A DNA stretch of 64,000 nt from Microbulbifer bruguierae (GCF_029869925.1 NZ_CP118605.1:3810001-3874000), one strand, 5' to 3'. Positions 37,733 through 47,990 are shown, counted from the first letter of the stretch. A program made the numbers and translations. Notes: generated from the letters alone by a model not told the origin.

Positions 37733-40700
37733 TTACCGTTCCTTGACCCGAAACCACGCCGCATACAGCGCCGGCAAAAACAGCAGTGTCAGCGCCGTGG
37801 CGACAATCAGTCCACCCATGATGGCCACCGCCATGGGGCCAAAAAAATCACTGCGCGAAAGCGGGATCATCGCCAGTACGGCAGTGAGAGCGGTCAGCAC
37901 AATGGGGCGGAAGCGGCGCACGGTAGACTCCACAATCGCGTCCCAGGGAGTGAGCCCCTCCCGTTTATCCTGCTCGATCTGATCTACCAGAATCACCGAG
38001 TTGCGCATGATCATCCCGGCCAGGGCAATGGTGCCGAGCATGGCTACGAAGCCGAACGGCTTATTGAACAGTAACAGGAACAGGGTGACGCCGATAATTC
38101 CCAGTGGAGCAGTCAGAAACACCATGGTGGAGAGGGAAAAACTGCGTAATTGCAGCATCAACAGCGTAAATACCACCAGCAGGAACAGCGGCATACCGGC
38201 GTTGACGGATTTTTGTCCGCGCCCAGATTCTTCAACACTGCCACCGATTTCGAGCAGGTAGCCCGGAGGCAATTCGGCGCGCAGACTCTCCAGCTGTGGC
38301 CAGATTTCGGCTACTACGGTTGCCGGTTGCTGGGTACCGTAAATATCCGCGCGCACGGTTACCGTCGGCAAGCGGTCGCGGTGCCAGATGACCCCTTCCT
38401 CGAATGCGTAATCCAGTGTTGCCACCTGATTCAGTGGCAGGGCGTCTCCGCGGTCGGTCTGCACCGCGAGGTTGCCAAGCTGCGCCAGTGCCTGACGCTC
38501 CTGTTCCTCGCCGCGCACGGTCACCGCAATCAGCTCGTTGTCTTCCCGGTACTGGCCCACCGCGGCACCGGAGAGCGACCCCTGCAGAGCCTGGGAAAGC
38601 GCCGCACTGCTTACACCCATTTGCCGCGCACGTGCCTGGTCCACGTCCAGGTTCACCACCTTGCTGGGTTCTTCCCAGTCCAGGTGTACATTGGCCACAG
38701 CGTCATTGCCGCGGACAATGTCCGCCACCTCGCGGGCGATGCGGCGTATCTCGGGGATATGTTCTCCTGATACCCGGAACTGCACCGGGTAGCCTACCGG
38801 CGGCCCGTTTTCCAGGCGGGATATACGCGTGCGCACCGCGGGGAACTGCTCGCTCAGGGTGGCAATCAGCCATTGGCGTACCGCCTCTCGCTCCTCGATA
38901 TTGCGGGTCAGCACAACAAATTGCGCGAAACTCGCTGCCGGCAGTTGCTGGTCCAGTGGCAGGTAAAAGCGTGGGGAACCAGTGCCCACATAGGCTACAT
39001 AGTTTTCCACCTGCGGATGTTGCGACAGCAACTTTTCCAGACGCATGGCTTCCTCTTCCGTGGCCCGCAGAGAAGCACCTTCATTCAGCTTCAGGTCCAC
39101 CATCAGTTCCAGGCGTGCGGAAGAGGGGAAGAACTGCTGCGGTACAAAGCGGAACAGCATGAGCGCACCGACAAACACCATGACTGTAAGCAGAAGTACG
39201 GTTTTGCGGTAGCGCAGGCACCATTGCAGGACCTGGCGGAAGCGCTGGTAAAACGGTTTCTGGTAGGGGTCGACGTGGCTGGTTTGTGCGCCGTGTTCCG
39301 GCAATAGGCGGTTGCCGAGATAGGGAACAAAAATCACCGCGGCTATCCATGACGCCAGCAGCGACAGGGTGACCACCTGGAAAATCGAGCGGGTGTATTC
39401 GCCGGTACCGGATTGGGCGGTGGCAATGGGCAGAAAGCCCGCGGCGGTAATCAGGGTGCCGGTCAACATGGGGAAAGCCGTGCTGGTCCAGGCAAAGCCT
39501 GCCGCTTTCAGGCGGGAGAAGCCCTGCTCCATTTTGATCGCCATCATTTCCACCGCGATGATGGCGTCGTCCACCATCAGGCCGAGTGCCAGCACCAGGG
39601 CGCCGAGAGAAATTTTATGCAGGCCGATATTGAAATAGTTCATCAGTGCGAAGGTCATCGCCAGCACCAGTGGAATCGACAGCGCCACCACCAGACCGGT
39701 GCGGAACCCCAGGGAGAAAAAACTCACCAGCATCACAATGATGAGCGCTTCCACGAGGACCTTGACGAATTCGCCCACGCCGCTTTTCACCGCGGCCGGC
39801 TGGTCGGAGACCTTGCGCAGCTCAAGCCCCAGTGGAAGATCCTGCTGCAGCTCAGCGACTGCCGTATCCAGCCGCTCGCCCAACTGCAGAATATCGCCGC
39901 CGGCTTTCATGGACACCGCGATGCCGATGGCGTCCTCCCCCATAAAGCGCATGCGTGGCTGGGGCGGGTCGCTGAAGCCACGTTCGACGCGGGCAAAATC
40001 TCCCAGGGTAAGGGTGTGTCCGTTGGCATAAATCGGGAACTGGCGGATTTCCTCCTCGCTCTGGAACTGGCCGCTGACCCGGATACGCACACGGTCTGAT
40101 ACCGCTTCCACAAAGCCCGCTTCCGCCATCTGATTCTGCGCCTGCAGCGCGGACTGCACGGCGGCGAGGGGGATGCCCAGCGAGGCCAGCTTGGCATTGG
40201 ATATTTCCACCCAGATCCGTTCGTCCTGCAGGCCGAGGAATTCCACTTTGCCCACGTCGTCTACCCGTTGCAGTGACAGCTGCAGGCGGTCGGCGTAATC
40301 CTTCAACAGCGCATAGTCAAAACCCTCGCCGGTGAGTGCATAAATATTGCCGAAAGTGGTGCCAAACTCATCGTTGAAAAATGGCCCCTGGATATCCGGT
40401 GGCAGGGTGTGGCGGATATCGCCGACCTTTTTCCGTACCTGATACCAGAGGTCGGGAATTTCTGCAGAACGCATACTGTCGCGTGCCACAAACATTACTT
40501 GTGACTGACCGGGACGCGAGAATGAGGTGATGCGCTCGTAGTCGCCCGTCTCCATCAGTTTCTTTTCGATGCGCTCGGTAATCTGGCGGGAGACCTCCTC
40601 GGCGCTGGCCCCAGGCCACTGGGTATTCACCACCATCACCTTGAAGGTAAACGGTGGGTCCTCGCTCTGCCCCAATTGGGTGTACGACAATGCGCCCATC

Positions 40701-40774
40701 AGGCTCAGTATGAGCATGGCGTAGAGCACCAGCGGACGGTTTTTCAGTGCCCACTCGGAAAGATTGAATCGCAT
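37733..40774 (-). CDS. RND efflux transporter permease
   Basis: A 1013-residue inner-membrane proton-driven efflux pump of the AcrB/MexB superfamily. It has the twofold layout: helix 1 near residues 15-32, a large periplasmic loop, helices 2-6, then the repeat in the second half. Helix 4 carries the proton-relay motif LALGLMVDDAIIAVEMM with paired Asp. The protein resembles the TriC-like branch in the region GDYERITSFSRPGQSQVMF, though assignment by eye is uncertain. It is cotranscribed with the adaptor gene upstream and faces a TetR gene across a palindromic region. No outer-membrane factor is encoded here. Substrate unknown. Confidence 0.93.
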   Translation of the reverse strand: MRFNLSEWALKNRPLVLYAMLILSLMGALSYTQLGQSEDPPFTFKVMVVNTQWPGASAEEVSRQITERIEKKLMETGDYERITSFSRPGQSQVMFVARDSMRSAEIPDLWYQVRKKVGDIRHTLPPDIQGPFFNDEFGTTFGNIYALTGEGFDYALLKDYADRLQLSLQRVDDVGKVEFLGLQDERIWVEISNAKLASLGIPLAAVQSALQAQNQMAEAGFVEAVSDRVRIRVSGQFQSEEEIRQFPIYANGHTLTLGDFARVERGFSDPPQPRMRFMGEDAIGIAVSMKAGGDILQLGERLDTAVAELQQDLPLGLELRKVSDQPAAVKSGVGEFVKVLVEALIIVMLVSFFSLGFRTGLVVALSIPLVLAMTFALMNYFNIGLHKISLGALVLALGLMVDDAIIAVEMMAIKMEQGFSRLKAAGFAWTSTAFPMLTGTLITAAGFLPIATAQSGTGEYTRSIFQVVTLSLLASWIAAVIFVPYLGNRLLPEHGAQTSHVDPYQKPFYQRFRQVLQWCLRYRKTVLLLTVMVFVGALMLFRFVPQQFFPSSARLELMVDLKLNEGASLRATEEEAMRLEKLLSQHPQVENYVAYVGTGSPRFYLPLDQQLPAASFAQFVVLTRNIEEREAVRQWLIATLSEQFPAVRTRISRLENGPPVGYPVQFRVSGEHIPEIRRIAREVADIVRGNDAVANVHLDWEEPSKVVNLDVDQARARQMGVSSAALSQALQGSLSGAAVGQYREDNELIAVTVRGEEQERQALAQLGNLAVQTDRGDALPLNQVATLDYAFEEGVIWHRDRLPTVTVRADIYGTQQPATVVAEIWPQLESLRAELPPGYLLEIGGSVEESGRGQKSVNAGMPLFLLVVFTLLMLQLRSFSLSTMVFLTAPLGIIGVTLFLLLFNKPFGFVAMLGTIALAGMIMRNSVILVDQIEQDKREGLTPWDAIVESTVRRFRPIVLTALTAVLAMIPLSRSDFFGPMAVAIMGGLIVATALTLLFLPALYAAWFRVKER

Positions 40775-40843
40775 AGTGATGTATCCCGACGGTATGCGGT
40801 GGTACTGTTAATTTTTGGAGTTTTCGCAGACAAGCGGAGCTTG

Positions 40844-42010
40844 TCAGAAGCTCTTGGCCACGGAGTTTTCCAGCTCAATCGGGCGGTTGCGACGGTCCAC
40901 TGGGCGCACCTGTTGCCCTTCGCTTACCAGTTGGGTTCCGGCGGCGACGATCCAGTCCTGCGGCGTCAGGTCTGCGATAACTTCCGCGGTGTCCTCGCCA
41001 AAGCGGATAACTCGCACGCTGGCTTTGTGCAGGGTGAATTTTTCCGGGTCCAGCTTCCATACATGGGCCTGGTTTTCGTCAGCGGTAATGGCGGCCATAG
41101 GCAATTGTATGGATGGGTGGCCTGCCGCGGATTTTTCTGCGAATCCGGTACGTGCAAACACCCGCGCACTCTGTCCCGGTTGTGCATTGGCCGCATTGTT
41201 GTCGAACGCCACCCGCGCCTCAAAGGTGCGCAGACCCGCTTCTGCAGCGGGAGAGATTTCCCGCACCTGCCCGGCAAACGGGGTACCGGGATTCGACCAG
41301 AGTTCAATATTGACCGGCTGCCCCACCGCGAACTGGTCGACTTGCTGCTCTGGAATATCGATGCGTACTTCCCGCTCACCGTCAGCGGCGAGTACGAACG
41401 CCGCCTGTCCGGCACTGACTACCTGACCGGCGTCGATCATACGGCGAGCGATCACGCCGTCGCGGGGCGCTTTGAGTACCGTGTAATCTGCCTGATTGCT
41501 CGCTACCTTCCACTGGGCGCGGGCGCGCTCAAGCTGCGCGATACTGGTTTCATGCCGGGTATGAACTACATCAAACTGGGATTCGCCGATCAACTTGCGG
41601 GCCAGCAGTTCCCGGTAGCGGGTCAGTTCATTGGCCGCATTGCGCTTTTCCGTTTCCGCCGCCTGTAGCTGCGCGTGCGCCGCGTCCCGCTGCAGCAGCA
41701 GGTCCTCTGAATCCAGCTCGGCCAGGGACTGCCCCCGCTTTACCCGGTCTCCCGCTTCCACCAGCCGCCGGGTTACTGCGCCGCCGACCCGGAATGCCAG
41801 TGTGGGTTCATGCCGGGCACGCACTTCGCCGGGGTAGACTGCCAGTTGCTCGCCGGCGACCACCGGGTGCACCACAATAGCGGGGCGGGGCGGTTTGATC
41901 GCGCTGGTATCCGGCGGCGTGCAGGCGCTCAGGACCAGGGCCGCGATCAGGCCTGCAAGCCGCAGGAACCGCTTGGGGTGAGCAATATGAGGGGGTGGGA
42001 AGCGGTACAT
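40844..42010 (-). CDS. RND periplasmic adaptor (membrane fusion lipoprotein)
   Basis: A 388-residue adaptor with lipobox LVLSAC near residue 30. The lipoyl halves (TLAFRVGGAVTRRLVEAGDRVKRGQSLAELD and VLKAPRDGVIARRMIDAGQVV) flank a short coiled-coil hairpin (about 80-145). Beta-barrel and membrane-proximal domains follow. I start at the ATG (42010), with GAGG six bases upstream; an extension of nine codons has no support. It links the RND permease encoded 69 nt downstream to an outer-membrane channel. Expression is probably controlled by the divergent TetR protein. Confidence 0.92.
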   Translation of the reverse strand: MYRFPPPHIAHPKRFLRLAGLIAALVLSACTPPDTSAIKPPRPAIVVHPVVAGEQLAVYPGEVRARHEPTLAFRVGGAVTRRLVEAGDRVKRGQSLAELDSEDLLLQRDAAHAQLQAAETEKRNAANELTRYRELLARKLIGESQFDVVHTRHETSIAQLERARAQWKVASNQADYTVLKAPRDGVIARRMIDAGQVVSAGQAAFVLAADGEREVRIDIPEQQVDQFAVGQPVNIELWSNPGTPFAGQVREISPAAEAGLRTFEARVAFDNNAANAQPGQSARVFARTGFAEKSAAGHPSIQLPMAAITADENQAHVWKLDPEKFTLHKASVRVIRFGEDTAEVIADLTPQDWIVAAGTQLVSEGQQVRPVDRRNRPIELENSVAKSF

Positions 42011-42078
42011 AAATGCCTCATTCCTTGTGGTGCACAATGTGTAAATCAGGTTTCTGGGTGGGTAAGCGAGCGTAAACT

Positions 42079-42132
42079 GGTACAGTTGTACCTCTGCCTG
42101 CCCGGCGCCTATTGCTATACTGATGAGTATAG
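42079..42132. promoter_or_regulatory. Palindromic operator region for the TetR-type repressor
   Basis: Two perfect inverted repeats lie between the divergent RND operon and tetR gene: GGTAC-AGTT-GTACC (42079-42092) and CTATACT-GATG-AGTATAG (42115-42132). Their centres are 38 bp apart. The second overlaps a TATACT -10-like hexamer. Either is a credible TetR-family operator that could repress both genes. Confidence 0.6.
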
Positions 42133-42261
42133 TAAATATATTAAACTCGTGAGTCCATTAATTGGGTGGCCGCGAGCGCGTGTTTCAACTCTTGTTTTCA
42201 GTCCGGTTATTAGGCCGGCAGGGTAGGGGTGAGAGACACGATAGAGTGATGATGACGACCT

Positions 42262-42927
42262 ATGAGCGAACCGATTTCTTCTCCTGTAACTTCCTCTCCC
42301 GCAGTCAATGCCGGCCGAGGTCGTCCGAAAGACCCCGCCAAGCGACAGGCGATTCTGGATGCCGCCAAGAATCTGTTCCTGGCTCACGGGTTTACCGGCA
42401 CCAGTATGGATGCGGTGGCCTCGGAAGCGGGTGTCTCCAAGCTGACGGTCTACAACCACTTTTCCGACAAGGAGACGCTGTTTACTTCCGCCATTGAGGC
42501 CAAGTGCGCAAATGTGATGCCGGTGGTGATGTTCAACCTCGAGCCGGGAGCGGCCGCGGCAGAGATGCTGCAGAAGATCGGTGAGGCGTTTCTGCAGATG
42601 CTGTATCACGAGGACACACTGAAGCTGATGCGCCTGATCAGTGCTGTTGGCTCGCAGGACCAGACCATGGCCAACCTTTTTTTCGAGGCCGGCCCTATGC
42701 GCACCCGCGGTGAAATGATCCGCTTTCTCAGCCGTGCTCGGGATCTGGGGCAGCTTCAGGTTCATGACCCCCATCGTGCGTCTGAACTGTTCTTTGGCAT
42801 GTTGCAGGGCGGCTGCACACATATCCAGATCATGCTGGGTTGCAGCGAGCCGCCTTCTACTCAGGAAATTGCCGCGCATGTGGCGGAAGTGGTGCGGGTT
42901 TTCATCCGCGCCTATCAGCCCTCCTGA
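42262..42927 (+). CDS. TetR/AcrR family repressor of the RND pump
   Basis: A 221-residue TetR-type regulator. A 20-residue Ser/Pro-rich leader is followed by the helix-turn-helix domain (about 25-75) with AILDAAKNLFLAHGFTGTS and GVSKLTVYNHFSDKETLF. The C-terminal ligand domain is helical and resembles AcrR C-terminal families. Divergent orientation to the RND operon and the palindromes between them make local repression very likely. It is the only gene in its transcript; a strong terminator follows. Confidence 0.9.
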   Translation: MSEPISSPVTSSPAVNAGRGRPKDPAKRQAILDAAKNLFLAHGFTGTSMDAVASEAGVSKLTVYNHFSDKETLFTSAIEAKCANVMPVVMFNLEPGAAAAEMLQKIGEAFLQMLYHEDTLKLMRLISAVGSQDQTMANLFFEAGPMRTRGEMIRFLSRARDLGQLQVHDPHRASELFFGMLQGGCTHIQIMLGCSEPPSTQEIAAHVAEVVRVFIRAYQPS

Positions 42928-42942
42928 GTAAAATCAGATTGC

Positions 42943-42985
42943 AATAAAAAAGCCCGCAGGAATGATTCCTGCGGGCTTTTTTATT
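42943..42985. terminator. Bidirectional terminator between tetR and the ABC genes
   Basis: AATAAAAAAGCCCGCAGG pairs with its complement downstream around AATGATT, giving a long stem bounded by A and T runs. It serves two convergent transcripts. Confidence 0.93.
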
Positions 42986-43004
42986 GGCGGTACTGGTGAG
43001 TGGT

Positions 43005-43766
43005 TCAGTTGCGAATCTTGTAACCAGTACGGAAAATCCACCAAACCGCTCCCATACATGCGAACAAAAATAGCAATGTCATTGTCAGGCTGATACCCAC
43101 ATTCACATCGGCAACTCCGTAAAATGCCCAGCGGAAGCCACTGATCAAGTACACAACCGGGTTGAACAGGGTCACCTTCTGCCAGAATTCCGGCAGCATA
43201 TTGATGGAGTAGAAGGCACCGCCGAGAAAAGTCAGCGGGGTGATCACCATCAGCGGGATGATCTGCAGTTTCTGGAAGTCATCCGCCCATACGCCGATGA
43301 TAAAGCCGAACATGCTGAAGGTAACCGCCGTCAAAATGAGGAAGCCGATCATCCAGATGGGATGGGCGATGTCGTAGTCCACAAAAAAACGCGCGGTGAT
43401 CAGGATCAGCAGGCCGATAATCACAGACTTGGTGGCTGCTGCGCCAACGTAACCGGCGACAACTTCGAATGCGGATACCGGTGCGGAGAGTACCTCGTAA
43501 ATGGTGCCGGAAAATTTCGGGAAGAAAATGCCAAACGACGCGTTGGAAATACTTTCCGATAACAGCGAAAGCATGATCAGCCCGGGAATGATAAAGGCTC
43601 CGTAACTGACCCCCTCGATCTCGCCGAGTCGTCCGCCGATGGCGGTACCGAACACAATAAAGTACAGGCAGGTGGAAATCACCGGCCAGGCAATACTTTG
43701 CATAAGGGTGCGCCGGGTACGGTCCATTTCAAATTTGTAAATGGCGCGGATGCCGTGAACGTTCAT
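43005..43766 (-). CDS. ABC-2 permease, YadH-like
   Basis: A 253-residue ABC-2 type permease with six membrane helices; E. coli YadH has 256. Landmarks are [23 protein letters not shown], the loop [21 protein letters not shown] and the C-terminal [17 protein letters not shown] start at ATG 43766 because AAGGAAA lies upstream and a 44-codon extension would read through the upstream gene's end in another frame. With the ATPase 28 nt upstream it forms a two-gene exporter of unknown substrate. Confidence 0.92.
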   Translation of the reverse strand: MNVHGIRAIYKFEMDRTRRTLMQSIAWPVISTCLYFIVFGTAIGGRLGEIEGVSYGAFIIPGLIMLSLLSESISNASFGIFFPKFSGTIYEVLSAPVSAFEVVAGYVGAAATKSVIIGLLILITARFFVDYDIAHPIWMIGFLILTAVTFSMFGFIIGVWADDFQKLQIIPLMVITPLTFLGGAFYSINMLPEFWQKVTLFNPVVYLISGFRWAFYGVADVNVGISLTMTLLFLFACMGAVWWIFRTGYKIRN

Positions 43767-43794
43767 TAGTCTATTTCCTTTTTCGCTTTCCGGC

Positions 43795-44742
43795 TCATCC
43801 GGCCTGATGGCGTTCGCTCTGGTTCTGGTGCACCAGATTGACGAAAATTTCTTCCAGTGAACTCTCGCTGGAGTGCAGGTCCTTAAACTCGATCCCATGC
43901 TGGTTCAGTGCGCGTAACAGGTCGGCAATTCCGGTGTGTTCGTGCTGTGTATCGAAGGTGTAGATCAGCTGGTTGCCATCGTCTGTAACTTCCAGCGCGA
44001 ATGCGTTTAAGGGTTCCGGCAGTGCCTGGACCGGGCTCTGCAGTTGAATTGCCAGCTGCTTTTTGCCCAGCTTGCGCATGAGTGTGTGCTTGTCTTCCAC
44101 CAGCACCAGTTCGCCGCGATTGATCACACCGATACGGTCCGCCATTTCCTCGGCTTCTTCGATGTAGTGGGTGGTGAGAATCACGGTTACACCGCTCTCG
44201 CGCAGTCCGCGCACCATTTCCCACATATCCCGGCGCAGTTCTACGTCCACGCCTGCGGTGGGCTCGTCGAGAAACAGGATGGAAGGTTCGTGGGACAGGG
44301 CTTTGGCAATCATCACCCGGCGCTTCATACCACCGGATAGCGCCATGATTTTGCTGTCTTTTTTCTCCCACAACGACAATTGACGCAGGACCTTTTCGAT
44401 GTGCGCGGGATCTGGCGCCTTGCCAAACAGACCGCGACTGAAATTCACCGTGGCCCACACGCTCTCGAAGGAGTCGGTGGACAGTTCCTGGGGCACCAGA
44501 CCAATCTTGCTGCGTGCAGCGCGGAATTCCCGCTGGATATCGTGGCCGTCGGCGGTGACGTTGCCGCTGGTTGGATTGACGATGCCGCAGATGATACTGA
44601 TCAGCGTGGTTTTACCGGCGCCATTGGGGCCGAGCAGGGCGAATATTTCGCCGCGCTTGATGTCGAGGTCGACGGATTTGAGTGCGGTAAAACCACCAGC
44701 GTAGGTTTTACCGACGTCCTGAATGGAAATGATCGGTTGCAC
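43795..44742 (-). CDS. ABC exporter ATP-binding protein, YadG-like
   Basis: A 315-residue ATPase (E. coli YadG 308) with Walker [12 protein letters not shown], signature [12 protein letters not shown], Walker [15 protein letters not shown] and H-loop [11 protein letters not shown]; the C-terminal ~90 residues are the usual exporter extension. I choose the GTG at 44742 because AGGGGGAA stands four bases upstream. The ATG eleven codons earlier (44775) has no ribosome-binding site. A much longer open frame continues upstream but runs antisense through the dienelactone hydrolase gene's end and is rejected. Confidence 0.91.
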   Translation of the reverse strand: MQPIISIQDVGKTYAGGFTALKSVDLDIKRGEIFALLGPNGAGKTTLISIICGIVNPTSGNVTADGHDIQREFRAARSKIGLVPQELSTDSFESVWATVNFSRGLFGKAPDPAHIEKVLRQLSLWEKKDSKIMALSGGMKRRVMIAKALSHEPSILFLDEPTAGVDVELRRDMWEMVRGLRESGVTVILTTHYIEEAEEMADRIGVINRGELVLVEDKHTLMRKLGKKQLAIQLQSPVQALPEPLNAFALEVTDDGNQLIYTFDTQHEHTGIADLLRALNQHGIEFKDLHSSESSLEEIFVNLVHQNQSERHQAG

Positions 44743-44827
44743 GTTTCCCCCTGTGAACTTGTTGGCGGCGGCCATTGTGCCCCGAAGGCTACGACCGGCG
44801 CCAGCACTGGGGGATGACGCGACGGCT

Positions 44828-45565
44828 TTATTCGCCGAAACCGCCAAAGATTTTGCTGTAGAACGCAATCGCGCCTTCGTAGGCGTCGTTGGCGGCGTCT
44901 TCGTTATAAGCGAGGGGGATACCGAATTTTTCACCCCGGCCGGTAGCGGCAGGATTGGTGAAACCGTGCTTGGCACCCGGGTAGCTGATTACATCAAAGC
45001 GCACGCCTCCGTTTTGCATTTCCTGTACGAAGTTGGCCACGTCCTGCGCGGGAATCATGTCGTCGTCACCACCGGTGTAGACCTGGATCTGTGCCTTGAC
45101 GTCACCGGGATTGAATTTGATGTCAGTCTGCAGCGCACCGTGGAAGCTGACCACACCTTTCAGCGGCAGGCCCAGCCGTGCCATGGTGAGGGCGACGGCT
45201 CCGCCAAAGCAGTAGCCCTGCGCGGCTACCTGGCCGGCTTCTACGGTTTCGTGGGCATTGATCAGGTCGAGGGCAGCCTGGAAGCGCTTCAGGGGTGCAC
45301 CTTCGGTTGCGATGGTTTTATTCATCAGGGCAGCGGCGTCTGTGGGGTTGTCGGCGCCCACACCGGTGCCGTACATGTCGAGGGCAAAGGCAGTGTAACC
45401 TTCGGCGGCGAGGCGCTCAGCTTCTTCGCGGGTAAAGTCGTTCAATCCCCACCATTCATGCACCAGAAGAATGGCGGGACGTTTACCTTCAATGCTGTCG
45501 TCATAGGCCAGGTAACCGGTAAAGGATTCGCCGTCGATGGTGTATTCGATATCTTCTGTGTGCAT
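44828..45565 (-). CDS. Dienelactone hydrolase family protein
   Basis: An alpha/beta hydrolase of 245 residues. The nucleophile is Cys119 in GYCFGG, as in dienelactone hydrolase, with Glu37 in VHEWWG, an Asp in the GGDDDMIP loop and the catalytic His in GAKHGF. Family members hydrolyse dienelactone or related esters, but most genomic copies have no assigned substrate. I start at ATG 45565 with GGAG six bases upstream; the ATG four codons earlier is less well placed. No aromatic-degradation genes surround it, so a detoxification or general esterase role is more likely. Confidence 0.9.
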   Translation of the reverse strand: MHTEDIEYTIDGESFTGYLAYDDSIEGKRPAILLVHEWWGLNDFTREEAERLAAEGYTAFALDMYGTGVGADNPTDAAALMNKTIATEGAPLKRFQAALDLINAHETVEAGQVAAQGYCFGGAVALTMARLGLPLKGVVSFHGALQTDIKFNPGDVKAQIQVYTGGDDDMIPAQDVANFVQEMQNGGVRFDVISYPGAKHGFTNPAATGRGEKFGIPLAYNEDAANDAYEGAIAFYSKIFGGFGE

Positions 45566-45708
45566 CTTTTGCTCCATGCAGAGTCGGTTTGAATTCGCAG
45601 CCGAGAGGGTAGTCCCGTAGGTTGGGCAAAGCAACGCGTGTCCAACAATTGAGTCTTGTGGCAGCAAAGCCCATACCCGGCGCTTTACTTTCGTATCGCA
45701 GTCCGGAG

Positions 45709-46395
45709 TTACAGACTGGGTTGGCGGTATCTTGGATCTTTTGGCGGAATGATATCCCCGTCCTCATCCAGCTCAGGAAATGGCAAGCCGTGTTTCTCGC
45801 AATACTTGACCATCTTCGGGTGCATCCAGCGGAACAGGATGTCTTTGATTGCCGGATCTTCCTCGTCGAGGGTTTTGTTGTCATAAAGCCCGGCGTTCTG
45901 CCGCTGGCGCATGGCTTCCTGCAGGATGATCGCGGCGGCGACGCTGACGTTGTAGCTTTCCACCATACCGATGATGGGGATAGTCACATGGTTGTCGGCG
46001 TGCTCGGCGGCATAGTCACTCAATCCATGTTTTTCGGCGCCCATGATCAGCGCGAAAGGTCGGGTGTAATCTGCCGCGCGGAAGTCGATGGCGCGCTCGG
46101 ACCAGTGGGCGGCGTAGAGGTGCATGCCGCGACGTTTGAGCTCGGCCATGCCGGTTTCAATATCCGGGTAGACAGCATTACCGGTGAAGCGGCCGCTGCC
46201 GCCGGCGGTGTTGTGATAGAGCAGGTGGCCGTAGCTGGGCTGCACCATGTGGATTTCGGGGATGCCGACGGCATCGGCAGTGCGCAGCATGGCGGAGATA
46301 TTCTGGCCTTTGTGCACCTGGTCGGTGAGCAGGGTCATGTCGTGCTGGCGCTGGCATAGCACCTGTTTGAATTTCTCGTAACGGCTGCGGCTCAT
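45709..46395 (-). CDS. trmH: tRNA (guanosine-18-2'-O)-methyltransferase TrmH
   Basis: A SPOUT-class methyltransferase of 228 residues (E. coli TrmH 229) that modifies G18 of the tRNA D-loop with S-adenosylmethionine. Motif 1 lies in VHKGQNISAMLRTADAVG (about 27-44), motif 2 in YTRPFALIMGAEKHGLS, and motif 3, forming the trefoil knot, in IIGMVESYNVSVAAAIIL. The C-terminal helix (EAMRQRQNAGLYD onwards) also matches TrmH rather than RlmB. It is a single gene with a short intergenic gap on each side. Confidence 0.94.
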   Translation of the reverse strand: MSRSRYEKFKQVLCQRQHDMTLLTDQVHKGQNISAMLRTADAVGIPEIHMVQPSYGHLLYHNTAGGSGRFTGNAVYPDIETGMAELKRRGMHLYAAHWSERAIDFRAADYTRPFALIMGAEKHGLSDYAAEHADNHVTIPIIGMVESYNVSVAAAIILQEAMRQRQNAGLYDNKTLDEEDPAIKDILFRWMHPKMVKYCEKHGLPFPELDEDGDIIPPKDPRYRQPSL

Positions 46396-46462
46396 GGTAC
46401 TTCAATCGTCTGAGTTCTAAGCTGGCCGCGAATTATAGCACTCCGCCTTCGTATTTGAGTTT

Positions 46463-46756
46463 TTACAGTCCGACTCGTACGTAGTGTTCCACTTCAGGAA
46501 ATGGCTCATAGAAGTGGTGGAGCAGCGCTTTCCAGTCCTGATATTCGGGAGATTTTCGAAAGCCTTCGGTGTGGTCTTCCAGTTTCTCCCAATTGACCAG
46601 AAGAATGTAACGGTTGTCTTTTTCCAGGCATTTCTGTAGTTGATGACTGATGTAGCCGGGCATAGAGGAAATGATTTTCTGGGCCGTGGAAAAGGCGTGT
46701 TCGAATTTTTCAGCTTCGCCCGGTATTACATCGAGAATGGCAACTTCAAGAATCAT
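46463..46756 (-). CDS. Antibiotic biosynthesis monooxygenase (ABM) domain protein
   Basis: A small 97-residue ferredoxin-like protein of the ABM family: MILEVAILDVIPGEAEKFEHAF, then SMPGYISHQLQKC, YILLVNWEKLEDHTEGFRKSPEY and an HHFYEPFPEVEHY tail. Members act as dimers in quinone or heme-like oxidation or have no known role. GGAGG seven bases upstream fixes the ATG. The start overlaps the end of the MFS gene by 11 nt, so both are probably translated from one mRNA. A 35-codon upstream extension is only the MFS 3' end in another frame. Confidence 0.85.
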   Translation of the reverse strand: MILEVAILDVIPGEAEKFEHAFSTAQKIISSMPGYISHQLQKCLEKDNRYILLVNWEKLEDHTEGFRKSPEYQDWKALLHHFYEPFPEVEHYVRVGL

Positions 46757-47990
46757 AGTTTGCCTCCGGGTTATTTTTGCACATGGTGATGAACATGGCG
46801 ATGGCGGCCAGTGCCAGTGGGGTGAATGAAACGGCGAGTACCGCATTCCATCCGTAAGCACTCAGGATGCCGCCGGAGGCGAAGGAGGCGACGGCCATCA
46901 AGGTGAAAACGATAAAATCATTAAAGGACTGGACGCGGGTTTTTTCTTCCGGCCTGTGGCATTCCATCACCAGCGCCGAGGCACCGAGGAAACCGAAATT
47001 CCAGCCGATGCCGAGCACAATCAACGTGCCCCAGAAGTGAATGACTTCAGCGCCCCAGAGGCCGATAACCGCGGAGATTCCGGTAAGCAGAAGACCCAGT
47101 GCCGTGATTCGCCCGGCGCCGAAGCGGGTTATGAGTGTCCCGGTGAAAAAACTGGGGGCGTACATGGCGATGACATGCCATTGCAGGCCGAGGTTGGACG
47201 ATTCGTGAGAGTGCCCGTGCAAATACATAGCGAGGGGGGCGGCGGTCATGATGAAGTTCATGAGTGTGTAGGTAACGGCGCCACAAGTGACCGCGGCAAT
47301 AAATTGTGGTTGCCGAAGAATGACCGCAAGCGGACGCCCGCCGGCCTTTTCCGCGGCGGTGGGCACGGGCAGCCGGACACCGAGCAGAATAAACCCACAA
47401 GCGGCGGCCACGACCGCCTGTGCCAGGAAGGTGGCAACATATAGCGGCTCTGGCCACATATGCATGGTCCAGTTCACCAGTTGGGGACCGATTACCCCGG
47501 AGACCACGCCTCCGGCCATTACCATCGACAGCGCCTTGGCCTTGCGCTGGGGAGCCACCGCATCTGCCGCGGCGAAACGGAAAGACAGCACAACGGCCGC
47601 ATAGGCACCGCCCAAAAAGGTAGCGGCGCAGAACAGCCAGAACCATCCCGCCATCATGGCGAACATCGACAGAATACCGGTCAGCACCCCGGCGCCAGTC
47701 CCGGCCAGAAAAGCCGTGCGGCGACCATAGCGCCCGGCAATTGCTCCGGCGGGAAGAATACACACCGCCATACCGACAACAAACAAGGAGATGGGCAGGG
47801 TTGCCAGCAGCGGCGAGGGTGCGAGCATATTGCCGACAATGGCACCGGTTGCATAGACGATTATGGAATTCGCACCAGACAATGCCTGCGCGATGGTTAA
47901 CCGCCAGAGGTTGCCGCGTTGCTCGCGAGCATCTGGTGCATCGTCCGATGTATCAACAGACTCATTTGTCAGCGTGTTACTGTCTTCCAT
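46746..47990 (-). CDS. Major facilitator superfamily transporter
   Basis: A 414-residue MFS protein with twelve hydrophobic segments. The loop 2-3 motif GAIAGRYGRRTAFLAG (about 83-98) is the MFS signature A. The N-terminal ~25 residues are acidic and polar. The product resembles YnfM/drug-resistance-like facilitators, but no substrate can be read. I use ATG 47990; a TTG 14 codons upstream would extend the frame. It is coupled by overlap to the small ABM protein and lies downstream of moeA. Confidence 0.87.
   Translation of the reverse strand: MEDSNTLTNESVDTSDDAPDAREQRGNLWRLTIAQALSGANSIIVYATGAIVGNMLAPSPLLATLPISLFVVGMAVCILPAGAIAGRYGRRTAFLAGTGAGVLTGILSMFAMMAGWFWLFCAATFLGGAYAAVVLSFRFAAADAVAPQRKAKALSMVMAGGVVSGVIGPQLVNWTMHMWPEPLYVATFLAQAVVAAACGFILLGVRLPVPTAAEKAGGRPLAVILRQPQFIAAVTCGAVTYTLMNFIMTAAPLAMYLHGHSHESSNLGLQWHVIAMYAPSFFTGTLITRFGAGRITALGLLLTGISAVIGLWGAEVIHFWGTLIVLGIGWNFGFLGASALVMECHRPEEKTRVQSFNDFIVFTLMAVASFASGGILSAYGWNAVLAVSFTPLALAAIAMFITMCKNNPEANYDS

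Noticed and set aside
44743..44976. N-terminal extension of the YadG-like ATPase
   Set aside because: It runs antisense into the hydrolase gene's 3' end, and the GTG at 44742 has a strong ribosome-binding site.
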